Origin: Prosthecobacter debontii
GTDB lineage: Bacteria; Verrucomicrobiota; Verrucomicrobiia; Verrucomicrobiales; Verrucomicrobiaceae
Length of the DNA: 64,000 nucleotides
Assembly: GCF_900167535.1 (NCBI RefSeq)
Contig: NZ_FUYE01000004.1
Coordinates: 288,709 to 352,708, forward strand
Reading direction: 5' to 3'
Part shown: positions 57,668 to 64,000 of the stretch, one piece after another
How the letters are laid out: every line of letters starts with the position of its first letter
How positions within the stretch are numbered: the stretch's first letter is position 1
The notes under the pieces: model-generated
What the model saw: only the letters and a program-made list of their open reading frames with translations
The model's database searches: none
Told to the model about the DNA's origin: nothing
Made by a program: the position numbers and the translations under genes

Positions 57668-57966
57668 TTGATTTCGATCAGCTCGATAAAACGATTCATG
57701 AAAAGAGTCGCCTTTCCATCATGACCTTGCTGGCAAGCCGTGGTGAGTGGGCATTTCAAGAGATGAAATCGGAGTTAGGGATGAGTGATGGCAATTTGAT
57801 CACCCATCTGCGCACCCTCGGGACGGCTGGTTACGTGCGGGAGCAGCGGGATGAGTCGGGCACGCGTCCGCGCACCACCTATCACCTGACCTCAGAAGGC
57901 AGGGTCGCATTCAAGCGCTATGTGGATGTGCTTGAGGCCATCGTGAAGACGATCAATCCCAGCTAG
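57664..57966 (+). CDS. Winged-helix transcriptional regulator
   Basis: The 100-residue protein is almost entirely an HTH domain (IHEKSRLSIMTLLASRGEW, ELGMSDGNLITHLRTLGTAGYV, TTYHLTSEGRVAFKRYV), similar to PF13601-type regulators. There is no sensor domain. Translation is coupled to the membrane-protein gene by ATGA overlap, so membrane protein and regulator may form a sensor-regulator pair. The palindromes O1-O3 around the operon are likely its targets. Confidence 0.9.
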   Translation: MIDFDQLDKTIHEKSRLSIMTLLASRGEWAFQEMKSELGMSDGNLITHLRTLGTAGYVREQRDESGTRPRTTYHLTSEGRVAFKRYVDVLEAIVKTINPS

Positions 57967-58003
57967 CCAAATCGAGAGACCGATCTCGTTACCTACTTTT
58001 AAG

Positions 58004-58018
58004 CTTTGTGTCACAAAG
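58004..58018 (+). promoter_or_regulatory. Operator O3: palindrome CTTTGT-GTC-ACAAAG
   Basis: A perfect copy of the 6-bp arms lies between the regulator stop (57966) and the ispH ATG (58060). It would place ispH and the diiron gene under the same regulator. Confidence 0.75.
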
Positions 58019-58059
58019 TTAATAGACACCGATCCAAACTGAATACCCACATCCTCACC

Positions 58060-58902
58060 ATGACCATCCATCTCGCTCAACATTACGGCATGTGCTTTGG
58101 CGTCCGAGACGCGCTACGTGCCACTCACACAGCGGCTCAGTTGGAGCCTCTGACGGTCCTCGGACAACTGGTCCATAATCCCGTTGTCGATGCTCAAATG
58201 AGCCGGTTAGGCGTGAAACGGGGGGAACTTGACGATTTGAGCTCAGCCACCACTCAGCGGGTGGTGATCACCGCGCATGGATCTGCGCAAAGCCAACGTC
58301 TCCGCTGGGAGCGGGCTGGCTATCAGATCACAGATACGTCCTGCCCATTGGTTAGAAAAGCACATCAAGCCTTAGCGGTGCTGGTGGAAGAGGGATATCA
58401 TCCCGTGATCGTTGGCCAACGCCTGCATGCGGAAGTAAAAGGTCTGTTAGGGGACTGGCCTCATGCCTCGGTCATATTGACAAAAGCAGAAGCTGAAAGC
58501 CTGCCTCCTCATTTAAAGTTAGGCATCATTTCCCAGACGACCCAACCCCTGGATCACGTGCTGAACCTCGTGGCTATGGTCAAGCGTCAACAGCCTTGCT
58601 CTGAAGTGCGTTTTGTGGATACGGTGTGTCATCCTACCAAGCAAAGACAAACTGCGGTGGAGCAATTGGCTCAAGTATGCGGGCTCATTCTGGTGATTGG
58701 TGGCCGCAATAGTAACAACACGCGTCAGCTTGTGGAGAAGGCAAGCTCTCTTGGGGTTCGGGCCCGCCAGATTGAAACTCCCGAAGAACTCCGGCCGGAG
58801 TGGTTTTCCCAGGTGACCGACGTGGGAGTCACCGCTGGCACTTCGACATTGGACGAAACCGTCCGGGCTGTTCTGGACCGCCTCCAGACCTTCAACGCCT
58901 GA
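58060..58902 (+). CDS. ispH: 4-hydroxy-3-methylbut-2-enyl diphosphate reductase (IspH/LytB)
   Basis: The 280-residue protein reduces HMBPP to IPP and DMAPP in the last step of the MEP pathway, using a [4Fe-4S] cluster. The three cluster ligands C12 (GMCFGV), C95 (DTSCPLV) and C190 (DTVCHPTKQRQ) are present, as are H39, H73, H123 and E125 (RLHAEVKG), T160/T161 (SQTT) and the S-N-N substrate motif at 218-220 (GGRNSNNTRQ). It is shorter than typical IspH (about 310-320). ATG 58060 is used; an earlier in-frame start lies within operator O3. Whether a second ispH exists elsewhere cannot be seen. It precedes a diiron protein gene by 51 bases. Confidence 0.9.
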   Translation: MTIHLAQHYGMCFGVRDALRATHTAAQLEPLTVLGQLVHNPVVDAQMSRLGVKRGELDDLSSATTQRVVITAHGSAQSQRLRWERAGYQITDTSCPLVRKAHQALAVLVEEGYHPVIVGQRLHAEVKGLLGDWPHASVILTKAEAESLPPHLKLGIISQTTQPLDHVLNLVAMVKRQQPCSEVRFVDTVCHPTKQRQTAVEQLAQVCGLILVIGGRNSNNTRQLVEKASSLGVRARQIETPEELRPEWFSQVTDVGVTAGTSTLDETVRAVLDRLQTFNA

Positions 58903-58953
58903 TTTCTGCACTGCCTCGTCATCATCATACGCTTTCACCCAACACCCATTTTT

Positions 58954-59760
58954 ATGAACACATCGTTCTGGATCCATCACTATCAAACCAACGCTCTCGT
59001 CCATGATCGTATCCAATTGGAAGAATTGTCCTGTGATTTGCCTGACGCCATCCGAATCCCTCTGGCGGAGTCTTTAGCCATTTTCCAGCTTGGCGAATCA
59101 GGCACAGGTTCGCGTCTTCGACGTTACGCTCGCGAAGTGGCCCCTCTGGAAAATTTCCGCGGTTACCAACGCGCGATCGACCTTTTTGTTTGTGAGGAGC
59201 AAGCACACTCGCGTTTGTTGGGCCGGTTAGTCCGTCATCTCAATGGGACGCTTCTTGAAAAGCAGTGGACGAATTCGGTGTTCCGTCGGCTCCGTTTTCT
59301 GGTCAATTTGGAATTTGCCATTCAAGTGCTGCTGACGGCGGAACTGGTCGCAGAGGTCTATTATGGCACCCTATACATCAAAGTGCCTGATCCGGCGGTG
59401 CATTCGGCCTGCCGTCAGATCCTGCGTGATGAAATGAAGCATTTGGAGTTTCAAAGGCAGTTTCTTGCGGAGAGGGTGGCGTCATTCAGCCCGGTCGGCA
59501 GGTATGCTTGGGCGACACAGTTTCGTTGGATTCATGCGATTACCGTCCGTGTGGTGGCGTGGGACCATCGAGATTGTCTTCGGAGTCTCGGTGTCACACA
59601 GCAGGCGTTTGTAAAACGTTGTCATCAGGCTCACGAAAGCTTCCAGAACCGTTTGGACAACCTTATCGCGAATCTGGAGCAACGTGGTTCCGAACGGCAA
59701 GTCGAGGGGGCAGATGAGCCAGTTCGCTTGGCGTTTTCTCGGACGCCTCCTAAAGAATAA
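58954..59760 (+). CDS. Ferritin-like diiron protein
   Basis: The 268-residue cytoplasmic protein shows the four-helix diiron signature: E48, E82 and H85 (CEEQAHSRLLG), E130 or E134 (TAELVAEVYYG), E160 and H163 (RDEMKHLEFQ). Such carboxylate-bridged diiron enzymes include oxygenases, desaturases and aldehyde-deformylating enzymes. It lies 51 bases after ispH, so both are probably one transcript under operator O3. An oxygen-dependent modification of an isoprenoid or lipid is a reasonable guess, not shown. Confidence 0.8.
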   Translation: MNTSFWIHHYQTNALVHDRIQLEELSCDLPDAIRIPLAESLAIFQLGESGTGSRLRRYAREVAPLENFRGYQRAIDLFVCEEQAHSRLLGRLVRHLNGTLLEKQWTNSVFRRLRFLVNLEFAIQVLLTAELVAEVYYGTLYIKVPDPAVHSACRQILRDEMKHLEFQRQFLAERVASFSPVGRYAWATQFRWIHAITVRVVAWDHRDCLRSLGVTQQAFVKRCHQAHESFQNRLDNLIANLEQRGSERQVEGADEPVRLAFSRTPPKE

Positions 59761-59865
59761 TTGGCCTGTGGCTGGACAAGAGTGAAGGAAAGGTCTTGAA
59801 GATCTTAAATGAGCAGGACATGCTGACATTTTAACCAGATAAAGTGCTGGCCAAGTTTATAGATA

Positions 59866-59871
59866 TATAAT
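59866..59871 (+). promoter_or_regulatory. Candidate -10 box for the OprB porin gene
   Basis: TATAAT in a strongly AT-rich stretch about 30 bases before ATG 59903; no good -35 box at the expected distance. Confidence 0.35.
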
Positions 59872-59902
59872 ATTTATAAATAGTATCGAAATTCACCTCC
59901 CG

Positions 59903-61324
59903 ATGAAGACCCGACTCACAACAGCCGCCGTAGCCTCTCTCTTTTCGAGCTGGGCTTTTTCCCCCGCGAACGCGGGAGAGCCCTTACCTCCCACGCTGGA
60001 GCCGACACCCTCGGCTCTGGAACGTTACTTTATGCAAGATTACATGCTGGGTGACTGGGGTGGTCTGCGAACCAAACTCGCCGAAAATGGTGTGGAATTC
60101 GAGTTTTTCTATGTAGGGTCGATGCCGACCAATCTCGGTGGAGGAATCCGAGCGGGCACAGCTTATCAGCACGGATTCTTAGCCGCATTGGACCTAGATA
60201 CCGAAAAACTCGGTCTATGGGGTGGTGGGCATTTTCATGTGTCTGGTGTCTCTCTGGAAGGCCGCCCTTTTGCTGATACCTATGTCGGCGATCTGAACAA
60301 GACCAACCTCGTGGATTTCCCTGCGGACACGCGTCTCTGGCAGGCCTACTATGAGCAGAGCTTGTTCAATAAAAAGCTGACAGTGAAAGCGGGTCTCATG
60401 TCGGTAGATCGGGACTTCATCACGCCAGAATTGTACAATTCTTTGGCTTCGATCAACTTCCTGAACCAGACCTTCTTTTACCCGACGATGGCATTCAATC
60501 TGTATGACATCCCGGCTTTCCCAACAGGCAATCATTCCTTGCCATCCACTCCTTATGCGGCGCTTGGGGCTCTCATTCGCTGGCAACCCGTGGATAGCTT
60601 TTACATCCAGGCTGCCATTTATGATGGCAATCCAGACCAGAGTTCGTCAGGCACCCGTCTTGCTCTTCGCGGCGAGGAAGGTGCTCTCATGTACTACGAG
60701 GCCGGTTTTCGTCTAAACCAAGGCAAAGATGATCGTGGTCTCCCTGGGAACTACAAGATTGGCGGCTACTACCACACGGACGAGTTTTATGACATTAAGT
60801 CCACGGCTCTCTCTCTGGTGCCTTCACCGATTCCTCTGGACACCGCTAAAACACATGACGGTAACTACGGTTTGTATTTCTTAGCAGAGCAGATGCTGTG
60901 GCGCGAGGTGGGGTGGGACGATCCAGCCCAGCAGGGCATTGTTGGTTTCTTCCGAGTCGCTACAGCCCCAGAAGATCGTAACTTAGCCGAGTTTGGCATC
61001 GACGGGGGACTCGTTTTCAAAGGCCTCATCCCTGGTCGCGACTATGACACTCTGGGCATCGCTGGTTCCTACCTGAAGATCAGCGATGAAGTCAGCCGGG
61101 CTCAGCGTCAGATCAATGAAACCTTCGCTGGTTTTGCTCCTCCAGTTGTTGAAGCTGATTACGAAGCCGTTGTCGAAGTGAACTATAAGCTGCAGTTGGC
61201 GGCTTGGTGGACGCTTCAGGCGAGCCTTCAATATGTCATGCATCCAGGTGGACGTGCCTCTTTTGCTTCCGATACGATCGCCAATGCATGGGTTCTGGGA
61301 CTCCAGACCACGTTACGGTTTTGA
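59903..61324 (+). CDS. OprB-type carbohydrate-selective porin
   Basis: The 473-residue outer-membrane protein has a signal peptide ending PANA and the OprB start LGDWGGLRTKLAENGVEFEF, then a beta-barrel with alternating strands up to the terminal Phe (WVLGLQTTLRF). OprB porins take up sugars. It is monocistronic and ends at a strong terminator. Confidence 0.9.
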   Translation: MKTRLTTAAVASLFSSWAFSPANAGEPLPPTLEPTPSALERYFMQDYMLGDWGGLRTKLAENGVEFEFFYVGSMPTNLGGGIRAGTAYQHGFLAALDLDTEKLGLWGGGHFHVSGVSLEGRPFADTYVGDLNKTNLVDFPADTRLWQAYYEQSLFNKKLTVKAGLMSVDRDFITPELYNSLASINFLNQTFFYPTMAFNLYDIPAFPTGNHSLPSTPYAALGALIRWQPVDSFYIQAAIYDGNPDQSSSGTRLALRGEEGALMYYEAGFRLNQGKDDRGLPGNYKIGGYYHTDEFYDIKSTALSLVPSPIPLDTAKTHDGNYGLYFLAEQMLWREVGWDDPAQQGIVGFFRVATAPEDRNLAEFGIDGGLVFKGLIPGRDYDTLGIAGSYLKISDEVSRAQRQINETFAGFAPPVVEADYEAVVEVNYKLQLAAWWTLQASLQYVMHPGGRASFASDTIANAWVLGLQTTLRF

Positions 61325-61352
61325 TTTTGTTCGGCTAAACGGCTGAGTAAAC

Positions 61353-61384
61353 GGCGGTAAAGCATGATGCTTTACCGCCTTTTT
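61353..61384 (+). terminator. Rho-independent terminator after the OprB gene
   Basis: An 11-bp GC-rich stem (61353-61363 with 61369-61379), a 5-base loop and five T residues (61380-61384) lie just past the porin stop. Confidence 0.9.
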
Positions 61385-61459
61385 GTTGGGCTTTGGATAT
61401 AAAATTGTTGGGAAGGGAATGACCGAAAGATGTATCTATCTGTCCCTGCTCGACGGTTC

Positions 61460-62572
61460 CTATTCTTTCTTTCCGCCTTTTTTAAACAGCTCTTTATAAA
61501 TGCCAACGCCCAGCAGCTTCATGGTGGTGAAGTAGCTATTGGCGATATCCGCCGTTAAGAAGGCGAGATACACATCATTGGACGGGAAGAGACTGTTGGA
61601 GGCATAATAAATCAGTTTCTCGTTGCCACGGTACTTCGACTTGTGGAATGCCAGGCCTTTGAAATTGTAGATTTCACCGCCAAAACGCTCACTCAGTTGG
61701 AAAAACCACTTGGTCATCAGATCATCCGCATAGATCCCGCCCTCGATTTTGGTGAAAGGGCACATGAGGAGATTGAGCACTTCGACACCTTCGGTGCGGA
61801 AGATCTCCATCGCTGTCATATGCACTGCGGTGGCTAGGCGACCGTAGCGAGCTTCATCACAACGGACAGTATTGGCGCTATAACCAAAAATCTTTCCATC
61901 CTGATACATGGGATCGTAGAACACGTAGCCGATCGCCACGCCGTTCTTATCGAATGCGACAAACTTACGCACCTCAGGTTCGGGTTGGTAAACGGGCCGA
62001 CGTGCATAGACCCAGATTTCGCGATCATTGACCTTCTTGCCGAGCAGCCATTTCGACGAAAGTGCTTGGAGCTGATCGACGGGGACCGTGCTGATATCCA
62101 CCTCCCGAATGGTGATACCCTCGCGCTTAGTTTCATTACGAGCGCGTTTGATCATGTCTAACTCTTTCCAATTACCTTGTGTGTTATAGGTTTGGACGGG
62201 GAGCTCAGGCTCGTAGCCCACGCAGTTGACCTTGAATCCCATCTCCCGCAGCACCGTGGCGCAATATTCGGATACCACTGGAAACACCGCTGCTGGATGC
62301 TCCTGAATAAATGCATTCAGCAGCGGCCGGAGATCTTGGCGATCACAGATGGGGTCTGCCAGAACGATGCGTTTGGGTTTCCGAGCAAAGACGGGATGCA
62401 GGGCCGTGGTGAAAGCGATGTAGCCCAAATCATGCACAAAGTACTCCATGCCCTGCTGGAGTGTCGCATAGGAAAGAGACTCTCGGCCATGGCGGCGGAT
62501 ATGAGGCGACAATAGCAACCATTTGGTTTCCGGATCGAGATTTGCTGCCTCATTGCCTAAGATCGAACGCAT
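61460..62572 (-). CDS. DUF2156 (MprF C-terminal-like) acyltransferase domain protein
   Basis: The 370-residue protein shows features of the DUF2156 / lysylphosphatidylglycerol synthase C-terminal domain: a GNAT-like double fold with LDMIKRARNETKREGI, FVAFDKNGVAIGYVFYDPMYQ and LNLLMCPFTKIEGGIY. It has no membrane helices of MprF, so it may be a free-standing aminoacyl- or acyl-transfer protein. The start is ATG 62572. An alpha/beta hydrolase gene lies 42 bases upstream in the same direction; together with the DgkA-family gene they suggest lipid or polar-head-group modification. Confidence 0.7.
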   Translation of the reverse strand: MRSILGNEAANLDPETKWLLLSPHIRRHGRESLSYATLQQGMEYFVHDLGYIAFTTALHPVFARKPKRIVLADPICDRQDLRPLLNAFIQEHPAAVFPVVSEYCATVLREMGFKVNCVGYEPELPVQTYNTQGNWKELDMIKRARNETKREGITIREVDISTVPVDQLQALSSKWLLGKKVNDREIWVYARRPVYQPEPEVRKFVAFDKNGVAIGYVFYDPMYQDGKIFGYSANTVRCDEARYGRLATAVHMTAMEIFRTEGVEVLNLLMCPFTKIEGGIYADDLMTKWFFQLSERFGGEIYNFKGLAFHKSKYRGNEKLIYYASNSLFPSNDVYLAFLTADIANSYFTTMKLLGVGIYKELFKKGGKKE

Positions 62573-62614
62573 ACGATGATGAAGACCGCACCTTGGAGCC
62601 GCTTTGACAAAATG

Positions 62615-63526
62615 CTAGGCGAGATGTTGCTTGAGCCATTCGATCATAACTTCGAAGACCTTCACTCGGTTTCGATCCATGTGTCCCGCATGTCCGTTTC
62701 CAGGAATAATTTCGAGCCGTTTAGGACAGGTCAGTGCGTTGTGGAGAGCATGTGCTGTGCTGACTGGATCCAGTTGATCGTCTTCACCCCAAATGACCAA
62801 CGTTGGGGCCTTGATCTGGGGAACACGTCGAATCGTATCGACGAAAAAGGATTGGGTGGCACCGGGCAGGGGAAAGTTTTGGAAAGCGCGGATTTTGCCG
62901 GGGTCCACCTGAAGACGTGCGTTCACTTCAGGATCAGAAGCCAGTTCAACATCGTCTAGCATCTTGGCGATGGAGATACGCAGATCAGATCCAGTCAGCG
63001 CCTTTTTGATGTGCCCAATCAAGATCAGTAGGCCCATCGTGACGGTGAGCGACCAAGGCAAAGTGTTCATCACCGTGGCATCCATCGCAATCAAGGCCTT
63101 GAGCCGCGGATCGGTCAAAGCTGCTTCCAGAATAGCAGTTCCGCCCGATGAGATGCCAAAGGCACCGACCCGTCCAATATCAACATCCGGGCGGGTTTGA
63201 AGGTAATCTAAGGCTGCTTTGAGGTCAGCCTCCCACTCATCCATGCGCACATGGTAAGCTATTCCCCCGCTGGCGCCATGGCCATGCATATCCATAAGCA
63301 AGCAAGCGATACCATGCTTAGACAAATAGGCTGCCATCTCCAGATAGTTCTCTTTGCAGTCACCGGCACCGTGGGAAACAATTAACACGGGCGCTACTCC
63401 GGGCTGTGTTGCTGGCACGAAATAGGTATTAAGATCCACGCCTAGTGACTTAAAAGTCACCGATTGCTTGGTTGGGACATCCACTTTGGGACTCGCAAAG
63501 GCGGTTGTGGGAGATGATCCGCTCAT
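62615..63526 (-). CDS. Alpha/beta hydrolase
   Basis: With ATG 63526 the product has 303 residues. The fold is shown by VLIVSHGAGDCKENYLEMA (oxyanion His-Gly), the nucleophile motif GISSGG, Asp in GEDDQLDPVS and His in GNGHAGHMD, a full Ser-Asp-His triad. Between the core strands is a short hydrophobic cap (WSLTVTMGLLILIGHI) that could touch membranes. The esterase or lipase substrate is unknown. It precedes the DUF2156 gene. Confidence 0.85.
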   Translation of the reverse strand: MSGSSPTTAFASPKVDVPTKQSVTFKSLGVDLNTYFVPATQPGVAPVLIVSHGAGDCKENYLEMAAYLSKHGIACLLMDMHGHGASGGIAYHVRMDEWEADLKAALDYLQTRPDVDIGRVGAFGISSGGTAILEAALTDPRLKALIAMDATVMNTLPWSLTVTMGLLILIGHIKKALTGSDLRISIAKMLDDVELASDPEVNARLQVDPGKIRAFQNFPLPGATQSFFVDTIRRVPQIKAPTLVIWGEDDQLDPVSTAHALHNALTCPKRLEIIPGNGHAGHMDRNRVKVFEVMIEWLKQHLA

Positions 63527-63663
63527 TTTTTTTATACGCAGTAACAAACACCATAATTAATTTTCATCAAAGACAGAATTCTTGCAGAATGCCATTTTTT
63601 GAAATTTCGAAGATTATAAACCCCTTCATTCTCAAAGGATTACAATCGATTATGAATTTAGTC

Positions 63664-64000
63664 TTAAGTGAAAATGAGTATTCCAATAGCCAAGGCTGCA
63701 ATGGATGCCGCGACAACGGCCGCTGCAGAGACATCCTTAGCTCGGCGGATCATCTCGTCGGGTTCACGAGTGATGCGGTCACAGACTGTTTCAACCGCTG
63801 TATTGAGTAACTCGGCTGCCCAGACGAGACCGATGGCCAATGCCAGCACGCACCATTCCCAATTTTCCAAGGGGTGGAGCCAGCCGAGCGACAAGGCTAA
63901 GCAAGTCGCTAGCAAATGAATCTTCAGATTTCGCTGCGTGCGGAGTGCCCAGACAAGACCTGAGATAGCGGCTTGAAAGGCCCGCAAAACGTGGGAAATC
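63664..64000 (-). CDS. Diacylglycerol/undecaprenol kinase (DgkA family), N-terminus cut by window edge
   Basis: The frame is open to the right edge, so its true start lies outside. The visible 112 residues include RAFQAAISGLVWALRTQRNLKIH, WAAELLNTAVETVCDRIT and EMIRRAKDVSAAAVVAASI (given in part), the core motifs of the trimeric DgkA/undecaprenol kinase family with three membrane helices. The Glu in AAELLNTAVE and the Asp in AKDVSAAAV are catalytic residues of the family. It phosphorylates a lipid alcohol on the inner membrane. Confidence 0.85.
   Translation of the reverse strand, partial: ISHVLRAFQAAISGLVWALRTQRNLKIHLLATCLALSLGWLHPLENWEWCVLALAIGLVWAAELLNTAVETVCDRITREPDEMIRRAKDVSAAAVVAASIAALAIGILIFT

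Overview
The window reads like a chromosomal segment of a free-living Gram-negative bacterium of the Planctomycetota-Verrucomicrobiota group, most likely a Verrucomicrobiales (Prosthecobacter-like) organism. This is inferred from gene content: two DUF1592 (Planctomycete-type cytochrome C) plus DUF1552 operons, a secreted sulfatase beside a YHYH-domain protein, a bacterial SET-domain protein, a Roc-type GTPase remnant, outer-membrane proteins (TonB receptor, OprB porin, RND system) and lipoproteins. Start codons almost never have a Shine-Dalgarno sequence; many are preceded by a short C/T-rich stretch. I see one tRNA, no rRNA, no CRISPR, no insertion sequence and no prophage.

Layout. 1-6.7 kb (minus strand): a pilus/pseudopilus operon, in transcription order a major pilin-like gene with its own promoter and terminator, three minor prepilins, a GspE/PilB ATPase, a response regulator and a hybrid histidine kinase cut by the left edge. 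6.9-10.6 kb: a Gfo/Idh/MocA oxidoreductase and a TonB-dependent receptor with a clear terminator. 10.7-12.8 kb: a small Cys-rich protein resembling the HdrA N-terminal module, a two-cluster ferredoxin-like protein, a SET-domain methyltransferase and tRNA-Ser(UGA). 12.9-14.3 kb: an ArsR repressor with a palindromic operator, and a double SRPBCC protein. 14.4-18.4 kb: first DUF1592/DUF1552 pair. 18.8-22.2 kb: a small membrane protein, a TetR regulator with two operator-like palindromes, then N-acetylneuraminate lyase and a secreted sialidase. 22.5-25.2 kb: NodB deacetylase lipoprotein and a dynamin-like GTPase. 25.2-33 kb: a secreted YHYH/EF-hand/PEBP protein, sulfatase and metallophosphoesterase, divergent from a CpxRA-like two-component system. 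33-40 kb: two secreted proteins of unknown role, O-acetylhomoserine sulfhydrylase, FKBP lipoprotein, catalase-peroxidase KatG and a small membrane sensor-like protein. 40.2-43.5 kb: second DUF1552/DUF1592 pair. 43.7-47.4 kb: an ECF42-type sigma factor with its YCII partner, an SRPBCC protein and unknown proteins. 47.6-48 kb: a broken Roc GTPase. 48-54.8 kb: a complete TetR-MFP-RND-OMF efflux operon. 54.8-59.8 kb: MFS transporter, ketosteroid-isomerase-like protein, DUF3817 protein, then a membrane protein and winged-helix regulator, IspH and a diiron ferritin-like protein, with three copies of one palindrome. 59.9-64 kb: OprB porin, DUF2156 acyltransferase-like protein, alpha/beta hydrolase and a DgkA-family kinase cut by the right edge.

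The most unusual points are: (a) the CTTTGT-N3-ACAAAG regulon joining a membrane protein/regulator pair to an intact-looking IspH and a diiron protein; (b) the stand-alone HdrA-N-like plus ferredoxin pair; (c) the YHYH/EF-hand/PEBP fusion next to a sulfatase that has lost its N-terminal metal-binding Asp pair; and (d) the Roc GTPase remnant. Functions are assigned by reading motifs; no database search was run.
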